Made by a program: the position numbers and the translations under genes. This document shows positions 41,107 to 48,803 of a stretch of DNA of 64,000 nt, piece by piece (the first letter of the stretch is position 1; each line of letters opens with the position of its first letter). The DNA lies in assembly GCA_034520625.1 (NCBI GenBank), contig JAXHNI010000013.1, forward strand, positions 124,001 through 188,000, in the 5' to 3' direction. The stretch is from JAANXG01 sp034520625 (lineage in GTDB: Bacteria; Pseudomonadota; Gammaproteobacteria; Arenicellales; JAANXG01). The notes beneath the pieces were generated by a model that saw only the letters and a program-made list of their open reading frames with translations, had not been told where the DNA came from and did no database searches.

Positions 41107-42011
41107 TGCCGCGCTGCCAACCAGCGGCCAAGGTGGTAGAACACCGCGCATAGGAGCAAAACCGGCGCAGCGAGCGGAAGATAAAGCAGGCAACGGCCAC
41201 CGTCGTCGGACCGGACTGCCCTGACGCGCCCCAACAGCTTCACCAGCCGACCGCCGGTCCGCATGTCCGGCGCCATGTCACCGCGGTAAACGCCGCCTCC
41301 GCTCCACCGGCTGAGTCTTCTGATATTCACGGAGTCCTGGCCGAGGCGCAGGTAACGCGCAGGCAGCTCGGACAGGGTCGGTAAGGCGTGCTGCACCCGA
41401 GCCTGTGGCTGGCGCCAGATGGTGACACCGAGATCGGCGGCGCCCTTGGAGTGAACGATGTTCTGTCCCCGGTACAGGCATGCCGGATCGGGTACTGGTA
41501 GTATCTCCAACAGCGTTCGGCGCACCGCCACGTTGTTGGCCCAATAAGTCGCCGAAGGCGTCAAGGCTTGATCGCGGGAGAAGCGCGGGAAAACGAAGGT
41601 CAGGGCGATTGCGAGACTGTAGGGACCCCGGATCGGCGTGGTCGTCTCGCCGCCGACGATCTGCACGTCGGGATCAGCGAATGGTTCCAGTATCCACTCC
41701 AGCCAGTCCGGCGGGTAACGGCAGTCGCAATCGGCCAGCAAGAGGATTTCCGACTCAGCCAGCGCCGACGAACGGTTTTTCATACCCCCGTAGCGCGTGC
41801 CGGGATCCACCTGAGTCACCGTGAGCCAGTCGTACCTCCGTTTGAGCTCGGCCCGGAGGTCGCGACCGAGGTCGCCGCGGTCGATGAGCACGACCCGCTC
41901 CGCACGGGAGAGAGGAACTGTCTGGCGGACGAGACTTTTCAGGCACGCGCGAAGGTTTGCCGGACCGGAGGAGAGGTTCTCCGCCTCGATCAGGATCGAG
42001 AAGGAATGCAT
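41103..42011 (-). CDS. Membrane-associated glycosyltransferase family 2
   Basis: A 302-aa GT2 enzyme: SFSILIEAENLSSGPANLRA, RAERVVLIDRGD and GMKNRSSALAESEILLLADC with DCD. It then has TPSATYWANNVAVRR and a C-terminal hydrophobic helix (LLYLPLAAPVLLLCAVFYHL). ATG 42011 is chosen because similarity begins there. It overlaps the next GT2 gene by four bases. The stretch 42012-42288 upstream contains no recognisable gene. Confidence 0.8.
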   Translation of the reverse strand: MHSFSILIEAENLSSGPANLRACLKSLVRQTVPLSRAERVVLIDRGDLGRDLRAELKRRYDWLTVTQVDPGTRYGGMKNRSSALAESEILLLADCDCRYPPDWLEWILEPFADPDVQIVGGETTTPIRGPYSLAIALTFVFPRFSRDQALTPSATYWANNVAVRRTLLEILPVPDPACLYRGQNIVHSKGAADLGVTIWRQPQARVQHALPTLSELPARYLRLGQDSVNIRRLSRWSGGGVYRGDMAPDMRTGGRLVKLLGRVRAVRSDDGGRCLLYLPLAAPVLLLCAVFYHLGRWLAARQ

Positions 42012-42288
42012 GGCCGGGGATGGTATCAGCACGGTCCGGTGCCGCCTAGTACAGCGACTCCCGTGTTTCACGCGCGCCGGCCCGGTCGGTATCCAGACCC
42101 CTCAGTGGAGGGTTCCATGCGGCCCTGATCTCGCCGAACCTGCGCTCCTTCCATGTTGTCATTACCAACCCAGGCGAATCGTGGCGGATAGGGATGGTCC
42201 GCTGCGTGTGCTCTCGCTTTCCGGCATTGAACCCGGCACGATCATCCTCCGTCGCCTGCAGTGGACAAGCGAGGTAGTAACCTACGGT

Positions 42289-42903
42289 TTATTCCGGTGA
42301 TGCTTCCGGATATCGACGCCGCACGATGGTCGATCCAAGCACCAGGGCGTCCATGCGGGTGCGCAGAAAACAGTCAAGGGCTTGTGCCGGAGACTCCACG
42401 ATAGACTCGTTTTCATTGAAACTGGTGTTCAAGAGCAGGGGGGCGCCCCATTCCATTCGACCCTGGATCCAGCCGACGACCAGGCCCTGCGCCAGCATCC
42501 GAGCCGTCTCCCGGCACAGTGCTTCGTCGTCCTAGATAGACCGCACTTCAAAGCGTTGATCGGTTCGCACGGGGTCGATGACCCGCTCGACGTCAGGGCT
42601 GTCGCAGAACGAGCCCCAAAACGCGTGCTCCATGACAAAGCCTCGAGAACGGCCGAGCCGCTCGTGCCACAACGAGTACACCGCACCAAGCGCGGTGCCC
42701 GCGTCGCCCGAAGCGGGTTGAATGAACAGCGATTCGAGAGGGGTTTCCTTAAGGATTCTGCCGGTGAGCACGCTGTTCATCATGACGCCGGCTACACGCT
42801 GCATCACGTCCGAAACTGGGCCCATGGTCCGATACCGACGCGGTATGGCCGTCGGATCATCAACCCGTTGCTCTGGCAGGTGGAGAACCGGTACTCCCGG
42901 CAC
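42289..42903 (-). pseudogene. Carbamoyltransferase (NodU/CmcH family), broken
   Basis: One frame on the minus strand reads MNSVLTGRILKETPLESLFI, QPASGDAGTALGAVYSLW and FVMEHAFWG. A TAG stop follows at 42532-42534, then DDEALCRETARMLAQGLVVGW and WGAPLLLNTSFNENESIVES, ALDCFLRTRMDALVLG. Relative to the family, about 100 residues are deleted after GRMEWG, and the N-terminal catalytic half is missing. Clearly dead. It indicates that O-carbamoylated sugars were once made here. Confidence 0.85.
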
Positions 42904-42921
42904 CTCGTGTTAGGCAGCGGG

Positions 42922-43281
42922 AGTGCCCTGTCCGCGCTTCGCGGCGCCGGCCACGTGCTTCAGGCGGGTGGAATGGTCAGCTTTCGAGGCGTGGACAATT
43001 CCGCCGCGCCGGAAATCCTGCCGGTACTCGGGCGACGGATGAAGATTGCACTGGGCGCGCCCCGCAACGCGTTCAGGTACAACGCAGCATTGTTCGCCGT
43101 GCATTGCCGGCCGGACGGCCCCGGGGCCCGGCGATTGACCTTCACTCCGCTGGGGCAGGATCCGGGATGCAGTGTCGAGTCGGTCACCCAGGAATTCCGG
43201 CAGCTCTGCGAAAGGGCATTCTCCGAATCGCCGGAGCTGTGGCCGGTTCGCCACAGGCAGTTCCTGACCGCGCCCGGATGA
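42922..43281 (+). pseudogene. Lysophospholipid/lipid A acyltransferase, C-terminal fragment
   Basis: Reads GAGHVLQAGGMVSFRGVDNS, VLGRRMKIALGAPRNAF, VTQEFRQLCERAFSESPELW and PVRHRQFL, the C-terminal half of LpxL-like acyltransferases. The N-terminal half with the HX4D motif is absent, and upstream sequence belongs to the opposite-strand carbamoyltransferase remnant. The following stretch, 43282-43763, has no supported gene. Confidence 0.6.
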
Positions 43282-43763
43282 ACCAGTCATGGCCCCCCGG
43301 GTCGGTGATTCGAGCACCCTCGCCGGACCCTGAGTCGCGGCGGAAGTGTGTGTTCATACTGCGCGCCGCCGCACTTATGCTCAAGGTGGTCCTTAGTCCA
43401 GTTCCTGCCCCGCCGTAACCTCCCCGGTGGGCGACTCGAGCCGACCGGTGGGTCATCCAGGTGACCTCACTCGTTCCTCGATGTTTTCGTACCGAACTAC
43501 GTACGCACGGACGGAAAGCTGGCATGCCGGTCGATTATGCTGCGACTTCCAGCCTGCTATGGGCGTACATGTGGGGGTATATTTTCTGGACTAGCGTGGG
43601 AAGCCGCGTATCTAATTCCTCTTTGGTCCCTGCTCAGGGCGCCATGCGTGCAAGCCTGAATGTCGGTCGGGCGACCCGCTGCGTCTTGCTCGAGGTCACA
43701 GGCCGATGGGAAGCAGCAGGACGCCGTCGGCGTAGACCTTCAGTAGGCACTCCACCAGCGGGA

Positions 43764-44063
43764 TCAGGCTGGAATCCACCATGTTGCAGGTATAGGCGGG
43801 GGAATGCATCGACAGCTCGCCCGCCGCGAAATTCTCGAGGCTCCTCTGGCAGATGGGGTGCAGATTGTCCGGTACGGCGCAGGCGAGCTGGTCGATGCCA
43901 CTGTGTACTCGATGGACCGGATTTCCGGTCGCGCGAACTCCGCGGCAACGAGGTTCTTGATATCCAAGGCCACCACCGCGGCTCCCTTTTCCACCAGGGC
44001 CTCGACGCAGGCCTTACCGATGCCGCCGGCCGCGCCGGTCACCAGCGCAACCGTCCCCTGCAT
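43764..44063 (-). pseudogene. Short-chain dehydrogenase, N-terminal fragment
   Basis: Starts MQGTVALVTGAAGGIGKACV with the Rossmann GxxxGxG motif and AAVVALDIKN, then leaves the SDR family after about 50 residues. The Tyr-x-x-x-Lys catalytic part is missing. In another frame the continuation LENFAAGELSMHSPAYTC looks like the end of a different gene, so this is a deletion chimera. Confidence 0.75.
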
Positions 44064-44074
44064 CGGCGGACGTC

Positions 44075-44195
44075 TCCCCTGATTATTCTACTTGTTGCTT
44101 CGCAAAGTGGGGGATGGAAACCCGATGAGGAGTCATGTTGCCGCTTCTGCTTCCTTAAATTGCAGTCCCGTCACTGGGGATGCCGGTGACAGTAT
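44075..44195 (-). repeat. Integration-scar repeat, outer part only (copy E)
   Basis: Some 115 bases nearly identical to 45396-45517: cccctgattattctactt, cttcgcaaagtgggggatg, atgttgccgcttctgc, gtcactggggatgccggt. It lacks the tRNA-Lys part present in the other copy. The two direct copies bracket the toxin-antitoxin pair. Confidence 0.8.
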
Positions 44196-44250
44196 AAGGG
44201 CGGCTGTGTAATGTGCTACACTTTGTGGGCACACACTTAAAGTGAAGACG

Positions 44251-44583
44251 ATGGAAGATTTCGACGTTTTTTCAGTTCGTGACCTGAGAAACCGGTCCGG
44301 CGACCTGTTGCGGGACGCCGAAGCGGGCAAGGTCTCATTGATCACCAAACGCGGCACGCCCGCCATCCTGGCGCTGCCGTTCGACGAGCACCTCCTCCGC
44401 CACGGCGTACATCGGGCGCTGGGGCTGCATCTTTTTGAGTCCGGTCGAATGACCCTCGCACAAGCAGCCAAGGTGGCCGGCCTGTCCGTCGAGGAGTTCG
44501 TGGCGCTGCTCGGTGAAGCCGGGATACCCTCCGTCGATTACGCACCCGACGAGTTGAAAACGGAGTTGGATATCGCTCAGTGA
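44251..44583 (+). CDS. UPF0175-family antitoxin with Phd-like N-terminus
   Basis: A 110-aa protein with two parts. The N-terminal half (FDVFSVRDLRNRSGDLLRDA, VSLITKRGTPAILALPF) is Phd/YefM-like. The C-terminal half (LHLFESGRMTLAQAAKVAGL, SVEEFVALLGEAGI) is the UPF0175 helix-turn-helix. It is the usual partner of a DUF3368 PIN-like toxin, which follows with an overlapping start. Start at ATG 44251; a near-palindrome cacttaaagtg just upstream may be the autoregulatory operator. Confidence 0.85.
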   Translation: MEDFDVFSVRDLRNRSGDLLRDAEAGKVSLITKRGTPAILALPFDEHLLRHGVHRALGLHLFESGRMTLAQAAKVAGLSVEEFVALLGEAGIPSVDYAPDELKTELDIAQ

Positions 44584-45089
44584 CGAGTATCGTTGTCGCC
44601 GATGCCGGCCCGCTGATCGGTCTGGCTAGAGCAGGCCGTCTCGAGCTACTTCAAAGACTCTACGAATCGGTATGGATCCCTCCCGCCGTCCGCGATGAGC
44701 TTCAAGTCAGCTCAAAACGCCCGGGCGCCGCGCGACTCGAAAACGCTTTGGCGTCGGGTTGGCTCGAAATCCACGGCCTTCCGGACTCGGCTTATATGCC
44801 CCTGACCCAGTTAGCGCCTCTCGTCGATGCGGGAGAAGCCGAGGCAATCGTGCTCGCAGAATACATTGAATGCCGATTTCTCTTGATCGACGACTGGCGA
44901 GGAAGGAGCATTGCGAAACACCGCGGTGTGCCGGTTGTCGGTGTTGCGGGCATCTTGCTGACCGCTAAGCATCACGGTTTGATCGATGCTGTTTTACCGG
45001 TCATCCACGAACTGGCGCAGGAAGGTTACCGATTGTCCTCACGGCTCGTAGATGAGATTGCCAGACTAGCCGATGAACCGACGGACTGA
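44580..45089 (+). CDS. DUF3368 PIN-like toxin
   Basis: A 169-aa protein with PIN-fold acids: VVADAGPLIGLARAGRLELL, WIPPAVRDEL, DAGEAEAIVLAE and LLIDDWRGRSIA, then GVPVVGVAGILLTAK. Conserved Asp and Glu at the expected positions suggest Mg-dependent RNase activity. GTG start overlaps the antitoxin stop. Together they form a type II toxin-antitoxin module, boxed by direct repeats (44075-44195, 45396-45517). Confidence 0.85.
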   Translation: MTSIVVADAGPLIGLARAGRLELLQRLYESVWIPPAVRDELQVSSKRPGAARLENALASGWLEIHGLPDSAYMPLTQLAPLVDAGEAEAIVLAEYIECRFLLIDDWRGRSIAKHRGVPVVGVAGILLTAKHHGLIDAVLPVIHELAQEGYRLSSRLVDEIARLADEPTD

Positions 45090-45263
45090 CCTCGGCCGGA
45101 AGCAATTTACAAGGTTTGATCGAGCTGCCCTTCTTCACACCGTACAAGTTCTCCGAGCAATTGGCGCGGCCACCCGACATCATGCCTTGCGGTAATACAG
45201 GTGAGACATCTAAAAAGTGGGGGGCGCGTCCCGCGCGAATCGTCCTTAAGTGTTTGATTATAT

Positions 45264-45517
45264 TGGTGGGCCGTGAAGGGCTCGAACCTTCGACCCGCTG
45301 ATTGAGAGTCGTCGTCGTAAATCTGACCCGATCCTTTTTACTCAATAACTTACGAGGCGGATTCCCCCACTCTCCTTCCTGGTTATACTGACATAAGCCC
45401 CTGATTATTCTACTTGCTGCTTCGCAAAATGGGGGATGCAAACCCGATGAAGGGCCATGTTGCCGCTTCTGCTCCCTTATTCCAGTCCCGTCACTGGGGA
45501 TGCCGGTGACAGTCTAA
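45264..45517 (-). repeat. tRNA-Lys 3'-half fragment B with shared flank
   Basis: 45264-45310 is the 3' half of tRNA-Lys(CUU) (GGCCCACCA end, T arm, anticodon loop region). The next 85 bases match fragments A and C. The outer 120 bases match 44075-44195. The remaining stretch 45518-45793 before kaiC shows only short remnants; one frame reads LLEKWAEQVSLLTKLRTEGR, not identified. Confidence 0.82.
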
Positions 45518-45793
45518 GGCCTGCCTTGTCGGCAAGTGAACACGGGCAAATCTGCAGCATTTGCTGGAGAAGTGGGCCGAGCAGGTGTCATTGCTGACCA
45601 AACTTCGTACCGAGGGTCGCTCGGCGACTGCTCGCAAGCCGGGCGGGCGCGATTTCGCCCTCGCCCACAACCCCGACCCGCCGTCAAAAACCACCTCCCA
45701 AAGCCTTTCTCGGACCGTCGGCGATGCCCTTTACCTTCCCTGTACGTATTGCCATAATGCTATTGACCATTAACCGTCTCATCTGAGGGACTC

Positions 45794-47332
45794 ATGGCGG
45801 ATAAACCGGGTAAAGGCCCTGGGGAAGTTGGCTCCTCGCCACATCCCCCCCGGCGGCCTGACATGTCCGGCCGCCAAGGCCACCCCGTACCCGCGAACGC
45901 CGATTCGGCGGTAACCGCCACGGGCATAGATGGCTTGGATTTCATCATGCGCGGCGGCCTGCCCGCCGGCCGGCCCACCCTGCTGCGCGGCGGGCCGGGG
46001 ACCGGCAAGACCGTCACCGCGCTGTCCATCCTCTGCCACGGCCTGGAGCAGGGCGAGCCCGGGGTGCTGGTCACTTTCGACGAATCCAGACAAGCGTTGA
46101 TCCGGCATGCCGACTCGCTGGGGCTGAACCTTAGCGGGCATCTGGACTCCGGCTTGCTGCGCATACTCGACATGCGCCCCGACGGCGGCGACACGATGAC
46201 CGGCGAGACCTTGGAGCTGACCGCCATCCTGACCCGCATCGGCCATGCCATCGAGGCCATCGGCGCCAAGCGCCTGGTGGTCGACGGCATTGACGGCATG
46301 GAAGGCGCCTTCGCCGGCGCCGACGCCAGCCTCCACGGCGAGCTGAGCCGGGTGTTCGACTGGATTCGCGACCGCGAAACCACCACGGTCATCACCATCG
46401 GCGAGCAGGGCGACTTCAACCGGCGCCACGGCGTGGAGGACTACATCGCCGATTGCGTCATCGCGCTCAAGCAGGAGGTGAGCGAGCGGCTGATGATCCG
46501 CCTCCTGCGGGTGGTCAAGCGCCGCGGCGGCGGCCATGGCACCAACGAGTTCCCCTACCTCATCGACCAGGAGGGGATCTTCGTCCTGCCGCTGACCGGC
46601 TCGCGGTTGCTCTCCCACGCTTCCACGGAGCGGTTGTCCACCGGCATCCTCGGGCTGGACGAGATGCTGGGCGGCTCGGGCACCTACAGGGGAGCCACCG
46701 TGATGTACTCCGGGATGTCCGGCACCGGCAAGACGACGTTCGCGGCGTCTTTCGCCCGTGCGGCTTGCGAGCGCGGCGAGGACGTGTTGTACCTGAGCTT
46801 CGAGGAAGGCGCCGAGGAGCTGGTTCGCAATCAGCGCAGCGTCGGCATCGACCTCGGGGCGTATACCGAGGCGCCCGTGGGCAAGGGCCGGCTGACTCTA
46901 GAGCCGATGCTGGTGGCGGAGACCGGCTGGGAGGAGCATCTCCTGCGGATACTTCGCGCGGTCCGCTACCACCAGCCCAGGGCGGTGATTCTCGACCCGC
47001 TCAGCGCGCTCAGCCACAGGGTGGCCGACATCAGCAGCAAGGCCATGGTGCTGCGCTTGTTTTCACTGCTGAAGGTCGAGGCCGTCACGACCCTGGTCAC
47101 CGAGTTGTTGAGCGACGAGAGCGGCGGCAAGAGCGCCTTGAACGTCTCATCGGTCATCGACATGTGGATCAAACTGCGCCGCGACGAGCGCGACGACACG
47201 CTGCACCGGATTCTAACGGTGGTCAAGTCACGCGGCATGCACACCGCGGACTACGTGAGCGAGTACACCTTGAGCGAACAGGGCGTGGTGACGCGGGGTC
47301 GGCCGGGCCGGCAGACTGACGGGAAGTCATGA
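45794..47332 (+). CDS. kaiC: KaiC-like circadian-clock family ATPase
   Basis: A 512-aa tandem RecA-fold ATPase. The first domain (about 40-270) has Walker A at 66-73 (GGPGTGKT) and DE at 96-97. The second (about 278-500) has Walker A at 307-314 (GMSGTGKT) and the catalytic pair Glu337-Glu338 in LSFEEG. In KaiC the second domain autophosphorylates Ser431 and Thr432; the matching position here is Ser452-Ser453 in LNVSSVIDMW, a Ser-Ser dyad. It is followed, with overlapping start, by a KaiB-like gene. No KaiA-like gene is seen. GAGGGA precedes ATG 45794. It likely acts as a timer or stress-signal switch. Confidence 0.9.
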   Translation: MADKPGKGPGEVGSSPHPPRRPDMSGRQGHPVPANADSAVTATGIDGLDFIMRGGLPAGRPTLLRGGPGTGKTVTALSILCHGLEQGEPGVLVTFDESRQALIRHADSLGLNLSGHLDSGLLRILDMRPDGGDTMTGETLELTAILTRIGHAIEAIGAKRLVVDGIDGMEGAFAGADASLHGELSRVFDWIRDRETTTVITIGEQGDFNRRHGVEDYIADCVIALKQEVSERLMIRLLRVVKRRGGGHGTNEFPYLIDQEGIFVLPLTGSRLLSHASTERLSTGILGLDEMLGGSGTYRGATVMYSGMSGTGKTTFAASFARAACERGEDVLYLSFEEGAEELVRNQRSVGIDLGAYTEAPVGKGRLTLEPMLVAETGWEEHLLRILRAVRYHQPRAVILDPLSALSHRVADISSKAMVLRLFSLLKVEAVTTLVTELLSDESGGKSALNVSSVIDMWIKLRRDERDDTLHRILTVVKSRGMHTADYVSEYTLSEQGVVTRGRPGRQTDGKS

Positions 47333-47610
47333 CCAGTATCTGTCTGCGTCTGTATCTCGCCGGCGTAACCGTCACCGCCGAGCGCGCTATCCGGAACTTG
47401 CGCCAGATCGCCGCCGAGCTGCAGGAAAAAGGTCACAGCGTGGACGTCGAAGTAATCGACATCCTGGAGCGCCCGCAGCTCGCTGAAGACGAGCGCATAC
47501 TGGCCACGCCGGTGGTGATCAAGAAGCTGCCGCCGCCGTTGCGGCGCATTGTGGGCGATCTCTCCGAGCATGAAAAGGTGCTGATCGGCCTTGATCTCAA
47601 GGGAGGCTGA
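47329..47610 (+). CDS. kaiB: KaiB-like thioredoxin-fold protein
   Basis: A 93-aa KaiB family member: ICLRLYLAGVTVTAERAIRN, VEVIDILERPQLAEDERILA, TPVVIKKLPPPLRRIVGDL. The family binds the KaiC ring and can switch fold. The start overlaps the kaiC stop (ATGA) and the stop overlaps the next start, so all four genes are translationally linked. The downstream cyclase and phosphodiesterase are the likely outputs. Confidence 0.9.
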   Translation: MTSICLRLYLAGVTVTAERAIRNLRQIAAELQEKGHSVDVEVIDILERPQLAEDERILATPVVIKKLPPPLRRIVGDLSEHEKVLIGLDLKGG

Positions 47611-48803
47611 TGGACGCGCCCGCGGAGACAGTTTTCCGCTCCCTGGTGGAGCGGGCCGCGGATGCTCTTCTCCTTCTCGATCCAGAGGGTCGCATTGCCT
47701 ACGCCAATCCCGCCGCTGAGGATCTGTTCGGTCTTCCTGGTCGTGATCTGGTCGGGGAAAACTTTGGGGGGCTGGCGACTTCCGAACAGACCTCCGAGAT
47801 TTATATACCCAATCCCCGACGAGGACTGGTCGCGGCCAGCATCCGCCGCGCATCGATAGAGCTGGCCGGCGAGCCCTGCGTGGCGCTATACCTGCGCGAC
47901 GTCACCGAGCGCGTGCGCGAAGCGGAGCGCCTGCGTCAGTTCGCGGTGGTATTCGACGCCATCAGCGAAGGAGTGATGATCACTACGCCGGACACCGCGA
48001 TTGTCGCCGTCAACCGCGCCTTCACGAACATCACCGGTTATACGCAGGACGAGGTCCTCGGGCGTACGCCCGAGTTCCTGCGCTCCGAGGCCCATGATGC
48101 GGAATTCTACAATGAGATCGGACGCGTCCTGAAGCGCGAAGGGCAGTGGCATGGCGAGCTGCGCAAGCGCCGCAAGGACGGAGAGATCTACCTGGAATTG
48201 CTGAGCATTAACGCCGTTCGCCGCGATGACGGCGAGCTGATCTATTACGCTTACGTATTCGCGGATGTGACCAGCGTCCACACCCTGCGCCATCGTGCCG
48301 AGCACGATCCTCTCACCGAGGTGTTCAACCGCTATGCCTTCCAGGAGCGGCTGGAAGAGGAGATGCGGCGGGCGAAGCGCTACGGCGGCGCGTTCTCGCT
48401 GATCATGTTCGATCTGGACCACTTCAAGGCTGTCAACGACGGTTACGGGCACGACGTCGGGGACGAGGTGCTGCGGCGTGTTGCAAGCCTGGCCGGCGAA
48501 GAGCTTCGCGACGGCGATCTTCTGGCCCGCTGGGGCGGCGAAGAGTTCATGATCCTGCTGCCGGAGACGGATCCGGAGAGCGCCCGGCTCGTGGCCGAGC
48601 GCATCCGGGCGCGGATCGCCCGTACCGATTTGGAAGGTGCGCCCCGCGTCACAGTCAGCCTTGGCATAGCCGGCTCGATAGCGGGGGAGCCCCACGAGGA
48701 ACTGATCCGGCGTGTCGACCGCGCTCTGTACCAAGCCAAGGAGGCGGGACGGAACCGCGGGATCGTGGCCCCGGAGGCCGCCAAGCCGGCACCGGGGGAG
48801 TGA
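47610..48803 (+). CDS. PAS-PAS-GGDEF diguanylate cyclase
   Basis: A 397-aa protein with PAS 1 at about 5-105, PAS 2 at 110-230 (VFDAISEGVMITTPD, NITGYTQDEVLGRTPEF, RRKDGEIYLELLSINAV) and GGDEF at 235-390. The active site is complete: FDLDHFKAVND and WGGEEF. An inhibitory RxxD site (RDGD, five residues before the motif) is present, so it should make c-di-GMP with product feedback. PAS 1 closely resembles the PAS of the next protein (YANPAAEDLFGLPGRDLVGE against YANAAAETLFGRHPSDLLGE). It is linked to KaiB by a one-base overlap. Confidence 0.92.
   Translation: MDAPAETVFRSLVERAADALLLLDPEGRIAYANPAAEDLFGLPGRDLVGENFGGLATSEQTSEIYIPNPRRGLVAASIRRASIELAGEPCVALYLRDVTERVREAERLRQFAVVFDAISEGVMITTPDTAIVAVNRAFTNITGYTQDEVLGRTPEFLRSEAHDAEFYNEIGRVLKREGQWHGELRKRRKDGEIYLELLSINAVRRDDGELIYYAYVFADVTSVHTLRHRAEHDPLTEVFNRYAFQERLEEEMRRAKRYGGAFSLIMFDLDHFKAVNDGYGHDVGDEVLRRVASLAGEELRDGDLLARWGGEEFMILLPETDPESARLVAERIRARIARTDLEGAPRVTVSLGIAGSIAGEPHEELIRRVDRALYQAKEAGRNRGIVAPEAAKPAPGE

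Noticed and set aside
42225..42255. Plus-strand TTGAACC-N16-CGTC
   Set aside because: The second block differs and no intact plus-strand gene is downstream; only pseudogene DNA follows.
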